A stretch of DNA of 64,000 bases from Adhaeribacter aquaticus DSM 16391. Its GTDB lineage: Bacteria; Bacteroidota; Bacteroidia; Cytophagales; Hymenobacteraceae. The stretch covers positions 3,552,634-3,616,633 of the forward strand of contig NZ_KI421517.1 in NCBI RefSeq assembly GCF_000473365.1, read 5' to 3'. Made by a program: the position numbers and the translations under genes. Below are positions 16,849-25,437 of this stretch, piece after piece. How positions within the stretch are numbered: position 1 is the stretch's first letter; every line of letters begins with the position of its first letter. Below the pieces are notes generated by a model, which did no database searches, was not told the DNA's origin, and saw only the letters and a list, made by a program, of their open reading frames with translations.

Positions 16849-18414
16849 ATGCAACAAAGATATAATATTTTATGGGCCGATGATGAAATTGACCTTTTGA
16901 AACCACATATTCTGTTTCTGGAAGAAAAAGGTTATGACATTACGCCTGTTTGCAGTGGTGCTGATGCCATTGAAAAATTCCAGGAAATTAATTTTGATGT
17001 GGTATTCCTGGACGAAAATATGCCAGGAATTTCCGGCCTGGAAACACTTACTGAAATTAAAGGGATACGCCCCAATATTCCGGTGGTTATGATTACCAAA
17101 AGTGAGGAGGAGCATATAATGGAAGAGGCCATTGGTTCTAAAATTGCCGATTACCTTATCAAACCGCTTAATCCAAACCAGATATTACTATCGGTAAAAA
17201 AGATTTTAGATAACAAACGACTGGTTTCTGAAAAAACCAATAGCTCTTATCAACGTGATTTCAGGGTGTTGGGAATGGCCTTAGGTGAGCGCTTAAGCTA
17301 TGAAGAGTGGGCCGAAAATTACAAAAAGCTGGTACGGTGGGAGCTGGAAATTGACGAAACGGAGGGGAAAAGCATGGCCGACGTAATAAACATGCAAAAG
17401 GACGAGGCTAATACCAATTTTGCTAAGTTTATCATGGAAAATTACGAGGAATGGATAAACAACGAGTCAGATGAAAAGCCAATGATGTCGCACGAACTAT
17501 TTAAAGAACGTATTTTTCCGATGATGAAGGAAAGCTCAGTTCCGGTGTATTTTGTGTTGATAGATAATTTGCGGTACGATCAATGGAAAATATTAGAGCC
17601 CATTATTGCCGATTATTTTACTGTTGAAAACGAAGAGCTTTATTATTCCATTCTGCCAACTACTACGGCCTACGCCCGGAATTCCATTTTTGCGGGTATG
17701 TTGCCATCAGAAATCCAGAAGAAATATCCAAATATGTGGGTTTCGGATGAGGATGATGAAGGTAAAAATTTACACGAACAGGACTTTCTGGAAATTAACC
17801 TGCAGCGAAACAAAATAAACGAAAAATTTAGTTATAATAAAATTACCAATATTGCGCAAGGGAAAGACTTAGTTGCCAAGTTTAATAACTTAGAAAATAA
17901 TAAGCTGAATGTAATTGTTTATAATTTCGTAGATATGCTATCGCATGCCCGGACAGACAGCAATATGGTGCGGGAACTTGCCCCCGATGAATCGGCTTAC
18001 CGGTCTATTACCCGTTCCTGGTTTTTACATTCTCCCTTATTTGAAACGCTGAAACTTATTTCCGAGAAAAAAGGCAGGTTAATTATAACCACCGACCACG
18101 GTACTATACGGTGCAAAAAGCCTTTCAAAATTATTGGCGATCGTAATACGAATACCAACCTACGCTATAAACATGGTAAAAATTTAGGCTTTACTGAGAA
18201 AGATGTTTTTGTAGTGCGTAAACCAGAACGTATTTTCTTGCCTAAAGAGAATATATCTACAGCTTATGTTTTTGCTTTGGAAGATTACTTCTTTGCCTAC
18301 CCAAATAATTTTAACTATTATGTAAATTATTATAAGGATACTTTTCAGCATGGGGGTGTATCTTTGGAAGAAATTATTATTCCATTTGTTACGCTTAATG
18401 CCAAAAATGGCTAA
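16849..18414 (+). CDS. porX: PorX: response regulator with PglZ-type phosphatase effector domain
   Basis: This is the two-component regulator of type IX secretion in Bacteroidota. The protein has 521 residues from the ATG at 16849; an upstream TTG at 16807 adds 14 residues without family character. The receiver domain (1-120) has the acidic pair Asp11/Asp12, phosphoacceptor Asp55 in VVFLDENMPG, and Lys in the YLIKPLNP block. A helical linker follows, then the PglZ/alkaline-phosphatase-like domain with its metal-site signatures IDNLRYDQW, LPTTTAYARNSIF, IITTDHGT and FQHGG. In studied species PorX pairs with kinase PorY and the sigma factor SigP. Neither is in this window. It heads porX-tsaE-ald. 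Confidence 0.96.
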   Translation: MQQRYNILWADDEIDLLKPHILFLEEKGYDITPVCSGADAIEKFQEINFDVVFLDENMPGISGLETLTEIKGIRPNIPVVMITKSEEEHIMEEAIGSKIADYLIKPLNPNQILLSVKKILDNKRLVSEKTNSSYQRDFRVLGMALGERLSYEEWAENYKKLVRWELEIDETEGKSMADVINMQKDEANTNFAKFIMENYEEWINNESDEKPMMSHELFKERIFPMMKESSVPVYFVLIDNLRYDQWKILEPIIADYFTVENEELYYSILPTTTAYARNSIFAGMLPSEIQKKYPNMWVSDEDDEGKNLHEQDFLEINLQRNKINEKFSYNKITNIAQGKDLVAKFNNLENNKLNVIVYNFVDMLSHARTDSNMVRELAPDESAYRSITRSWFLHSPLFETLKLISEKKGRLIITTDHGTIRCKKPFKIIGDRNTNTNLRYKHGKNLGFTEKDVFVVRKPERIFLPKENISTAYVFALEDYFFAYPNNFNYYVNYYKDTFQHGGVSLEEIIIPFVTLNAKNG

Positions 18415-18423
18415 GTTAATAGC

Positions 18424-18852
18424 ATGAACCAAATTACAATAGAACTTCAGTCGCTGGCCGATTTGAAAAGGGCAGCCGCTGAAGTTCTTAATTTTGCAAA
18501 AAACGATAAAATTTTGTTATTTCAGGGCGAAATGGCGGCTGGAAAAACCACTCTTATTAAAGAAATTTGCAGATTGGCGGGAGTGGAAGAGCCAGTTAGC
18601 AGCCCAACCTATTCCCTGGTAAACGAATACCAAAGTACTGATGGTAAAACCCTATTTCATTTTGATTTTTATCGGATACAGGATGAAGCTGAAGCACTGG
18701 ATATGGGAGCAATAGAATACTTTGATTCGGGTAATACTTGTCTGATTGAATGGCCTTCTAATGTGGCAAATGTTTTGCCCGACCATTTTGTAGAAGTTTT
18801 AATAGAGAAAGGTACCGGAGAGGCCCGTACTATTACGTTGAAAAGAAATTAA
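18424..18852 (+). CDS. tsaE: tRNA threonylcarbamoyladenosine biosynthesis ATPase TsaE
   Basis: This is the ATPase of the TsaBDE complex that makes t6A37 on ANN-decoding tRNAs. The 142-residue protein has Walker A GEMAAGKTTLIKEI, the switch block SSPTYSLVNEYQ, Walker B FHFDFYRIQ, and the CLIEWPSNV block typical of TsaE. It starts nine bases after porX and ends one base before the ald start, so the three genes are very likely cotranscribed. Confidence 0.96.
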   Translation: MNQITIELQSLADLKRAAAEVLNFAKNDKILLFQGEMAAGKTTLIKEICRLAGVEEPVSSPTYSLVNEYQSTDGKTLFHFDFYRIQDEAEALDMGAIEYFDSGNTCLIEWPSNVANVLPDHFVEVLIEKGTGEARTITLKRN

Positions 18853-18853
18853 T

Positions 18854-20080
18854 ATGAATGAGCATATTCCTTCGGGTTTTGAATCGCTGGCTGCTACTAG
18901 TCGGGCGCTTTTTCCGAAAGAATCGATGTTGGCGGTTGAAACACGAAAGAAACGCCTCTTTATTGGAATCCCTAAAGAATCATCCTTACAAGAAAACCGG
19001 ATTGGATTAACCCCGGAAGCAGTACGGGTGCTAACCGATAACGGCCATGAATTATGGGTAGAAGCTGGTGCCGGTAGTCCATCCAAGTATGCCGATCATG
19101 AGTTTTCTGAGGCAGGTGCCCGTATTGTTTACTCAACTAAAGAAGTTTATGAAGCGGATATCATTCTCAAAATAGCCCCTCCTACATTTGAAGAAATTGA
19201 TTATATGCGAGCGGGGCAAACACTTATTTCTGCCCTACAATTTGGTAGCCTGACAAGCGAATACATTGGGTGTCTTTGTCGTAAAAAAATAAATGCTGTT
19301 TCTTTTGAGTTACTAAAAGACGAATCGGATACGAAACCGGTTGTCCGGGCAATGAGTGAGATAGCCGGGAGTACGGTAATGTTGATTGCTGCGGAATATT
19401 TAAGCTCGGCCAATGAAGGTAAAGGTGTAATATTGGGTGGTATTACCGGGGTGCCCCCATCCAGAGTGGTAGTGCTAGGGGCCGGAACTGTTGCCGAATA
19501 TGCCACGCGGGCGGCCATCGGGTTAGGAGCCGAAGTGAAAGTTTTTGATGATCACATTTATAAACTGCGGCGGCTAAAACAAAATATAGGTCCGCATTTA
19601 TTTACCTCAACATTAGATGGGGCGGTACTTAATCAGGAGCTTAAATTAGCCGATGTTGTGATTGGAGCCCTTTCTGTTCAGGACGGAAGAGGAGGCATGA
19701 TTCCGGAAGGAATAGTGGCGCAAATGAATCCAGGTTCCGTTATTATTGATGTGGCGATAGACCAGGGAGGTTGTTTTGAAACATCTGAATTAACAACCTT
19801 GAGCCGACCTATCTTCCGGAAATACGATATTATACATTATTGTGTACCCAATATTCCTTCCCGGGTACCCCGGACGGCCACAAATGCTTTAAGTAATATC
19901 TTTACTCCAATCTTTATGGATATTTCAAAGCATGGCGGTATAAATGAGGTGTTATTTACCCATGAACATTATCGGAGCGGTGTGTATATTTATAAAGGCA
20001 GCTTAACCAATGCGGCTATTGCAAAGAAATTTAATCTGCGCTACAAAGAATTAAGTTTAATGATTGCCGTCCGAAATTAA
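18854..20080 (+). CDS. ald: Alanine dehydrogenase family protein
   Basis: This 408-residue protein belongs to the alanine dehydrogenase / NAD(P) transhydrogenase alpha family. The AlaDh N-terminal domain reads IGIPKESSLQENRIGLTPEAV. The NAD-binding Rossmann domain holds VVVLGAGTVAEYATRAAIGLG, and the C-terminal part includes YCVPNIPSRVPRTAT. The enzyme would interconvert alanine and pyruvate with NAD. About 35 residues precede the usual family start, which makes the protein slightly longer than classical Ald (about 370). It closes the porX-tsaE-ald unit, an order I recall from other Bacteroidota. Confidence 0.92.
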   Translation: MNEHIPSGFESLAATSRALFPKESMLAVETRKKRLFIGIPKESSLQENRIGLTPEAVRVLTDNGHELWVEAGAGSPSKYADHEFSEAGARIVYSTKEVYEADIILKIAPPTFEEIDYMRAGQTLISALQFGSLTSEYIGCLCRKKINAVSFELLKDESDTKPVVRAMSEIAGSTVMLIAAEYLSSANEGKGVILGGITGVPPSRVVVLGAGTVAEYATRAAIGLGAEVKVFDDHIYKLRRLKQNIGPHLFTSTLDGAVLNQELKLADVVIGALSVQDGRGGMIPEGIVAQMNPGSVIIDVAIDQGGCFETSELTTLSRPIFRKYDIIHYCVPNIPSRVPRTATNALSNIFTPIFMDISKHGGINEVLFTHEHYRSGVYIYKGSLTNAAIAKKFNLRYKELSLMIAVRN

Positions 20081-20090
20081 TGTATCATAA

Positions 20091-20131
20091 AAAACAAAGA
20101 AGCCGCTAGTATTTTGCGGCTTCTTTGTTTT
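20091..20131. terminator. Bidirectional terminator
   Basis: A 16-bp stem (20091-20106 with 20116-20131; core GAAGCCGC/GCGGCTTC) has a 9-base loop and A/T flanks. It lies between ald and the convergent haloperoxidase-like gene. Confidence 0.92.
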
Positions 20132-20144
20132 TTATAGTACTGGT

Positions 20145-21689
20145 TTATTCAGCACCATCTGTTTTGGCCCGGTTAATGGCGTACTGCCCAATTTTATTTC
20201 CAGTTTCTATACCTGCTTCGCAATCGGCACGATAATGGATTCCCCCGTAAAGTCGAGACAAAGAGGCTTCCTGGGCCATAGCGGTAAATTCATGAGCTTT
20301 AGCCGGCAATAAATACCCTAAAATAGTAGCAGCTGCCCCACTGAAAGTGGAATGTCCTGATGTATAAGCCGGAAAGTTGGGCACGCCAGTTAAAGTTTTA
20401 ATAGCTGGATCTAATTGACAAGGCCGGGCATTGAAATAATAATATTTAGTATTCCAACACACTATTGCGGCATCCATTAAAGCGGCATTAAGCAAAGCAT
20501 AATTTCTGGCCCAACGCACCTCGCTGTATTTATGCTTTACAAACTCTTGGGTGGCAATGGCATTCCAATGGCCGGGAGGGGTGTAGGTGCCTGCTCCATC
20601 GGCCCAGAAATTTACAATTTTCATATTATCGCGCGTTGGATTTTTAGTATAACTTAAAACTTCATTTAATTCCTGACGCATTTTAGGACTATTGGTGGCT
20701 GGAGGAGGTCCTGGCCGCAAAGAAACAACTGTGGCGCTGCTAAACAACATTGGTTTTACATTACCATAGAGCGGCAACATAGGTGGCCGTTTCGGGGATT
20801 CAAGAGATAGCCAGGGTGTTTCTCCTCTTTCCCGGCAATCTGTTTCCAGCTTTGTCCAAATAGCCTGGTTGCCACCGGCAGTTCCCATGCCATCGGTTTT
20901 GGCCCGGGCAATAACTTTACGGGCTACCCAACGGCCTAAAGAATCACCAGCCACTAGGTCACTTTTTACATTAGCTCCGCTCCATAAACGGAAATTCTTC
21001 TCTTCTTCCGCCTTGCTCCTGATGTATTCAATATCCGCCGGAAATAATAGCTTTAGTAATTCTAAAGTTGCGCCCGATACCACAGCATCTTCAGATGGAT
21101 AAGCAGGTAAATCGTTTTGGGCTACTAAGGGCTTAATGTTGGTATCTACTTTATAAGGAGCAGCCCGGTTGTACTGCTTCTTGTAATGGTAAGCCACTAC
21201 CAAGGCATCATATTGGGCGGCACTAACATAAGAATATGCTCTGGCCGCATAGGGCGGATTCGAAAATGGAAAGACCGGATAAGAAAAAGGATTAGCCGCA
21301 CTTGGTACGGGGTAGGTGCCATCAGCATTTTGGTAAGGTGGTAAATTGTGTTTGGCTACCAATTTCCGCATAATTTCGTTCCAGCGTAAAACACTGCCAA
21401 CTTTCCAGTAGTTAATAATATTTTTTTGTTTATCGGTTAAGTTAGCCGTGACAGATTTTAGTTCATTCAGTTCTGTTTGATAAGCAGCAGAAGTTGGAGA
21501 GGCCGGAGCTGGAACAGGAAAGTCTGATGGCAAAGCAACAATAAAGGTTTTCCAGGTACCCGCATCGGCATCTAATTGGTTTGGTTGTAAAGCTTCATAA
21601 TGCTCATTATCTTCTTCTATTTCTTTGTTACAGGAAATTAAAGAGCATAGGCAGGCAAAAGCAATAAGGGGAGTAAATATTTTTTTCAT
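20145..21689 (-). CDS. Vanadium-dependent haloperoxidase / PAP2-like lipoprotein
   Basis: This 514-residue protein has a lipoprotein signal ending LISC (Cys20). The C-terminal third shows the acid phosphatase/vanadium haloperoxidase motifs SGHSTFSGAAATI and GGIHYRADCEAGIETG, with an upstream ARNYALLNAALMDAAI helix. Known members of this exported Bacteroidota group are called vanadium-dependent haloperoxidases by fold, but few are tested, and phosphatase activity is equally possible. The location would be periplasmic or outer-membrane bound. It is the second gene of a pair, five bases after the outer-membrane protein gene. Confidence 0.87.
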   Translation of the reverse strand: MKKIFTPLIAFACLCSLISCNKEIEEDNEHYEALQPNQLDADAGTWKTFIVALPSDFPVPAPASPTSAAYQTELNELKSVTANLTDKQKNIINYWKVGSVLRWNEIMRKLVAKHNLPPYQNADGTYPVPSAANPFSYPVFPFSNPPYAARAYSYVSAAQYDALVVAYHYKKQYNRAAPYKVDTNIKPLVAQNDLPAYPSEDAVVSGATLELLKLLFPADIEYIRSKAEEEKNFRLWSGANVKSDLVAGDSLGRWVARKVIARAKTDGMGTAGGNQAIWTKLETDCRERGETPWLSLESPKRPPMLPLYGNVKPMLFSSATVVSLRPGPPPATNSPKMRQELNEVLSYTKNPTRDNMKIVNFWADGAGTYTPPGHWNAIATQEFVKHKYSEVRWARNYALLNAALMDAAIVCWNTKYYYFNARPCQLDPAIKTLTGVPNFPAYTSGHSTFSGAAATILGYLLPAKAHEFTAMAQEASLSRLYGGIHYRADCEAGIETGNKIGQYAINRAKTDGAE

Positions 21690-21694
21690 AAAAG

Positions 21695-22636
21695 TTAGTC
21701 CATTTTAGAGGTTGACCCCGTGTTTAAGATATAGCTTACACCTGCCATGAAGCTGGTTGCTTTTCCCACATTTCGTCCTTGCACCGTTCTAAAATAGTTG
21801 CCGTGTATACCTAAACCGGAAATCTTTTTTAAATAATATTTGGCTTCCAAACCTACTCTGGTACTATTCATTCTATTGCTAACAAAAGGCATGTCATTTT
21901 TCCGGATGTCAAAACCGCCCAGAGTAGTCATATTGTCTGCTATGGCTTCTGCAATCAAATGCTTATCCCGATAGCCAGAACGAACCTGGAAATTACCAGC
22001 ATCGGGCATTTGTACTTCCGAAGAGTTTATTTGATGATCGGTAAAATAAGCGGTGCGGTCGATGGTAACATTGCTCCGGTGCAAATACGCCCCGGATACG
22101 GACGCTGTAAACTTTCCGGATTGAAAATCACCTAAAAATCGGACGGAAGCAACTCTGCTACCCAGGCCGATGCTCATAGGTAACAAATCAATGTTATACT
22201 GGTGGGAGGGAACAGAGAGACCACCTACCACATAAAGTGAGAGTAAACTATTGCCTGAGGTAGCCTCAAAAGGTTTATATTTTATAAAGAAACCTAAATC
22301 TTGCACGCCTTGCATCCCGGCAAGTGTTCCTTTGGAGGCTTTGGTTTGTAGGTAAGGTACATTAACAATAAAATTTAAATTGTTTTTAATGCCATAGTTA
22401 AACATCAGCATTGTTATGTTAGTAGATACCGCGCCCATATTAGCATTTTCACGTTTAAAGGTGCCTTCCCAGTAGTTTGTCCAGCTGGAATAGCCAGCCA
22501 ACCCGGCAATACATAACTTATTTTGTGGCATCATTAAAGCATCTGTTTCGGTTTGCGCAAGGGAAATTATTGGTTTAAGACCCATACATAAAAACAACAA
22601 GTTTAAAAGAACTTTTGGGAGTAAAGTTTTCAGCAT
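21695..22636 (-). CDS. Outer-membrane beta-barrel-like protein (MetA-pathway phenol degradation transporter-like)
   Basis: This 313-residue protein has a signal peptide ending near ISLAQ (about 28). The rest alternates short amphipathic strands with turns: TNITMLMFNYGIKNNLNFIV, VQDLGFFIKYKPF, SLYVVGGLSVPS and ATSFMAGVSYIL. This pattern fits a beta-barrel of the phenol_MetA_deg/transporter-like group. It is transcribed with the haloperoxidase-like lipoprotein, suggesting a shared envelope task that the sequence does not reveal. Confidence 0.75.
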   Translation of the reverse strand: MLKTLLPKVLLNLLFLCMGLKPIISLAQTETDALMMPQNKLCIAGLAGYSSWTNYWEGTFKRENANMGAVSTNITMLMFNYGIKNNLNFIVNVPYLQTKASKGTLAGMQGVQDLGFFIKYKPFEATSGNSLLSLYVVGGLSVPSHQYNIDLLPMSIGLGSRVASVRFLGDFQSGKFTASVSGAYLHRSNVTIDRTAYFTDHQINSSEVQMPDAGNFQVRSGYRDKHLIAEAIADNMTTLGGFDIRKNDMPFVSNRMNSTRVGLEAKYYLKKISGLGIHGNYFRTVQGRNVGKATSFMAGVSYILNTGSTSKMD

Positions 22637-22940
22637 AAATAAATGATCAACAATGGTGATAGAATTATGCTTGTAATTATATAGGAAATAATAAAGCTTA
22701 TCTTAGCTTTTATTTGAATGGAGTAGAATAAGATTTAAAGTGGTCAAATTCTTATTTGATTTTGCTGAAGTTGGTAACGGATAAGGGAGCAGTAGTGGGC
22801 GGAGGTAATAGTCAAACAACTATAAAAAGGCTTTTGTATTTAGATGATCATAACCATTTGTAGAAATACCCTGAAGTTATAAAACAAAAAAACCGGAGAC
22901 TACAGGTAGCCTCCGGTTTTTCTTATAAGGTTATTTTATT
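22637..22940. other. Intergenic region upstream of the outer-membrane protein gene
   Basis: This is a 304-bp stretch without a gene. Its right part holds the terminator of the nfu gene (22887-22921). The left part should hold the promoter for the minus-strand gene at 22636, but I see no exact TAnnTTTG box there. Confidence 0.5.
22887..22921 (-). terminator. Terminator of the mrp-nfu pair
   Basis: AAAAACCGGAG (22887-22897) pairs with CTCCGGTTTTT (22911-22921). The inner bases CTAC/GTAG extend the stem across one mismatch. On the minus strand a T run follows. Confidence 0.85.
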
Positions 22941-23219
22941 TTAGTTTAAAAGTACTTCGGGTTCAGTTAAGTTTACAGCTATTACTGATAAGATTTCCGG
23001 TACTTCTCTTTTAACAGCTTGTTCAATACCGGCTTTCATGGTCATGGTAGACATGGAACAAGAGCCACAGGCCCCCATTAATTCCAGCTTTAAGACCATA
23101 TCATCGGTTAATTCCAATACTTTCACGTTGCCACCATCTGCTTCCAGATAAGGTCTGATTTGGTCGAGTGCTTTTTCTACGCGAGCCAAAAAAACAATTT
23201 CTGTGTTTGTATCTACCAT
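22941..23219 (-). CDS. NifU-like C-terminal domain protein (iron-sulfur scaffold/carrier)
   Basis: This 92-residue Nfu-type protein consists only of the NifU C-terminal domain. RPYLEADGGNVKVLEL is followed by the cluster-binding pair Cys51 and Cys54 in GACGSCSMSTMTMK. Such proteins carry [4Fe-4S] clusters to targets. It lies six bases downstream of the Mrp ATPase gene, which fits a joint role in iron-sulfur cluster delivery, and it ends at a clear terminator. Confidence 0.93.
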   Translation of the reverse strand: MVDTNTEIVFLARVEKALDQIRPYLEADGGNVKVLELTDDMVLKLELMGACGSCSMSTMTMKAGIEQAVKREVPEILSVIAVNLTEPEVLLN

Positions 23220-23225
23220 ATTTAA

Positions 23226-24329
23226 TTAAGTATTAATAGGTACTATTTTGGTTTTTTCCAGCCCGGCATTGCGCAACGAAACTTGTTGGGCAACAGACTG
23301 GGCTATTTCTTCAAATACTTTACCAGCTGGTGAGTCAGGTTTCAAAACCTCAGGTCTACCAGCATCGCCACTTTCCCGGATACTTTGTATTAAAGGAACC
23401 TGTCCGAGCAAAGGAACGTTCCATCGATCGGATAATTGTTTGCCACCGCCTTCGCCAAAAATGTAATATTTATTATTTGGCAGCTCGGCAGGAGTAAAGT
23501 ACGCCATATTTTCTATAATTCCCAAAACCGGTACGTTTATCTGCGGCTGCTTAAACATCTGCAAACCTTTTTGGGCATCGGCTAGGGCTACTTTCTGGGG
23601 AGTCGTTACTATAATGGCTCCGGTAACCGGTACCGTTTGTACCATAGTTAAATGAATATCAGAAGTTCCGGGAGGTAAGTCAATTAATAAATAGTCCAAT
23701 TCGCCCCAATCAACATCTGATATAAATTGTTTTAAAGCTGAGCTAGCCATTGGACCCCGCCATACTACTGCACTTTCGGCAGGAGCCAGGAAACCAATAG
23801 AAATCATTTTGATGCCATAGCGTTCTACCGGTTCTATCAGATTTCTTCCGTCTGGTGATTTGAAAACGTGTGGTCGTTCTTCTTCGGTATCAAACATAAC
23901 CGGAATGGACGGACCTGAAATGTCGGCATCAATTAAACCAACTTTAGCACCCATTTGAGCCAATGCAATAGCCAGATTAGAAGTAACTGTTGATTTTCCA
24001 ACGCCACCCTTACCGGAAGCAATAGCAATTATATTTTTTACGTCTTTTAAAATACCAGAATTGTTGGCACGGGCAGTTGTCACCCGCGAGGTCATGTTTA
24101 CCGTAACACTGGCCTCTTTATCAACCATTATATGAACAGCATTGACACAGGCATTCCGTATCAAGTCTTTCATAGGACAGGCTGGTGTAGTTAAAATAAC
24201 TGTAAATGAAACCTCTTTACCATTTATTTCTACATCTTCAATCATGTTCAGGGTTACCAGGTCTTTTCCTAAATCTGGTTCCTCTACATAACTTAAAGCT
24301 TTTAATACTTCTTCTTTGGTAATAGCCAT
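23226..24329 (-). CDS. mrp: Mrp/NBP35 family iron-sulfur cluster carrier ATPase
   Basis: This 367-residue protein has an N-terminal MIP18/DUF59 domain (about 1-80; TTPACP with Cys51) and a deviant P-loop ATPase with GKGGVGKST at 106-114. Switch motifs include DADISGPSIP and LLIDLPPGTSDIH. The CxxC expected near the C-terminus of many ApbC proteins is not seen: the corresponding region reads IENMAYFTPAEL, as in several Bacteroidota homologues. It probably binds and transfers Fe-S clusters with the adjacent Nfu protein. Confidence 0.93.
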   Translation of the reverse strand: MAITKEEVLKALSYVEEPDLGKDLVTLNMIEDVEINGKEVSFTVILTTPACPMKDLIRNACVNAVHIMVDKEASVTVNMTSRVTTARANNSGILKDVKNIIAIASGKGGVGKSTVTSNLAIALAQMGAKVGLIDADISGPSIPVMFDTEEERPHVFKSPDGRNLIEPVERYGIKMISIGFLAPAESAVVWRGPMASSALKQFISDVDWGELDYLLIDLPPGTSDIHLTMVQTVPVTGAIIVTTPQKVALADAQKGLQMFKQPQINVPVLGIIENMAYFTPAELPNNKYYIFGEGGGKQLSDRWNVPLLGQVPLIQSIRESGDAGRPEVLKPDSPAGKVFEEIAQSVAQQVSLRNAGLEKTKIVPINT

Positions 24330-24357
24330 CGTAGTTTGTGCTATAAATTTAATTTAA

Positions 24358-24365
24358 CAAAGATA
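24358..24365 (-). promoter_or_regulatory. -7 promoter box for mrp-nfu
   Basis: On the minus strand this reads TATCTTTG, an exact consensus match and a very common variant. It lies 29 bases before the ATG at 24329. Confidence 0.55.
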
Positions 24366-24476
24366 CTAAATGTTTACCAGAAAAGCTTATTCTATTCTGT
24401 TTTGATAGATTTTCCTATTCTTAAATAAGCCATTATAAAGCCTGTATTTTCCTAAAAATAAATTTAGCGCGTTCAC

Positions 24477-24992
24477 TTAAAATGCTACACCAAACATGAC
24501 GGCCAAGGTTAAAGAAGAAGGTTGGTCGTTGCCAAACCGTAAAGCCAAAGGGAGTGCTCCATAAAAATTACTGCCTTTATTCCTGATTAAAACTTTAGAT
24601 AAAATAGGAGTTACTCCGTATCTGCCGGAGGTTTCAAAGGCAACCCGACCAGCAAAATTGAACCCATTGCCTAAAGCTACCAGCACCCCGGGATGGATCA
24701 TAACATTATTCATTTTACTGATGTTATTTTCTACTCTTATCATAGGGGTGACTTCCAAAGAAAACCCGATTTTAGGGCTTTTCCAGATATGGATGCCACT
24801 TGGTATGGCAACAGTATAAAAATCTTTGAAATTTACAGAAGTACCTTCTTTGCTAAAGGTAATTACTGGGTGTGCCAGGCCAGCAAATCCGGCAAGTCGT
24901 GGATAGGTTACAGGTTGGGCTTCTTGTCCCGAGGCTTTATAAGAAAGAAGTAGGCTGAAAAATAAAAAAATGCTGTAGAATCTAATCAACAC
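24477..24992 (-). CDS. Hypothetical exported protein, probably outer-membrane
   Basis: I do not recognise this 171-residue protein. It starts at a GTG with a clear signal peptide ending KASGQ (residues 19-23). The mature part has short alternating strands ending in an aromatic, SSLTLAVMFGVAF, a pattern of small outer-membrane barrels. No terminator is evident between it and the mrp promoter downstream. Function unknown. Confidence 0.65.
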   Translation of the reverse strand: MLIRFYSIFLFFSLLLSYKASGQEAQPVTYPRLAGFAGLAHPVITFSKEGTSVNFKDFYTVAIPSGIHIWKSPKIGFSLEVTPMIRVENNISKMNNVMIHPGVLVALGNGFNFAGRVAFETSGRYGVTPILSKVLIRNKGSNFYGALPLALRFGNDQPSSLTLAVMFGVAF

Positions 24993-25437
24993 AATACAAT
25001 ATTAAGATCTTTAATAATACCTCCTTAGCTAATGGCTACAAATATAGGTATTGTTCAGATTGGTCCGGTGCTTCCTTTGATAGAATCGAAAATTGCAAGG
25101 CAAAATTACGTGTTTGAACCGGCCATTCAATTAGTAAATATAATCCCCAAATGTTCGCCGGAACAGATAGGCTTCTTTAAAACTTGGTTACCTTATAAGG
25201 ACAGCTTGTCACGTATTTCTCTCCACTCCAGCACCATAACCAGATCACAAGGATACAGAATAGATTATTTTTAAATGGAATAAAATTAAATAAAGTGAGG
25301 ATTTCCCATTTGAAGCTATTAACCAGAAAACAGCATGGCTTTCCCTAATTTTTTACAATGCAGGTAAATTAGGCCGTAGCAAAATTACTATCATTTATCC
25401 TTTTTAGAAGGATTGTTACTGTAAAGCGCCATTGAAG
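24993..25437. other. 445-bp intergenic region
   Basis: The region lies between two minus-strand genes. An 80-codon plus-strand frame (25032-25274) is present, but it has no ribosome-binding site, promoter box or recognisable motif, so I do not call it a gene. No hairpin terminator is evident for the FAD oxidoreductase gene. Nothing else stands out. Confidence 0.5.

Noticed and set aside
25032-25274. 80-codon plus-strand open frame
   Set aside because: No ribosome-binding site, promoter box or recognisable motif; kept only as a low-interest finding.
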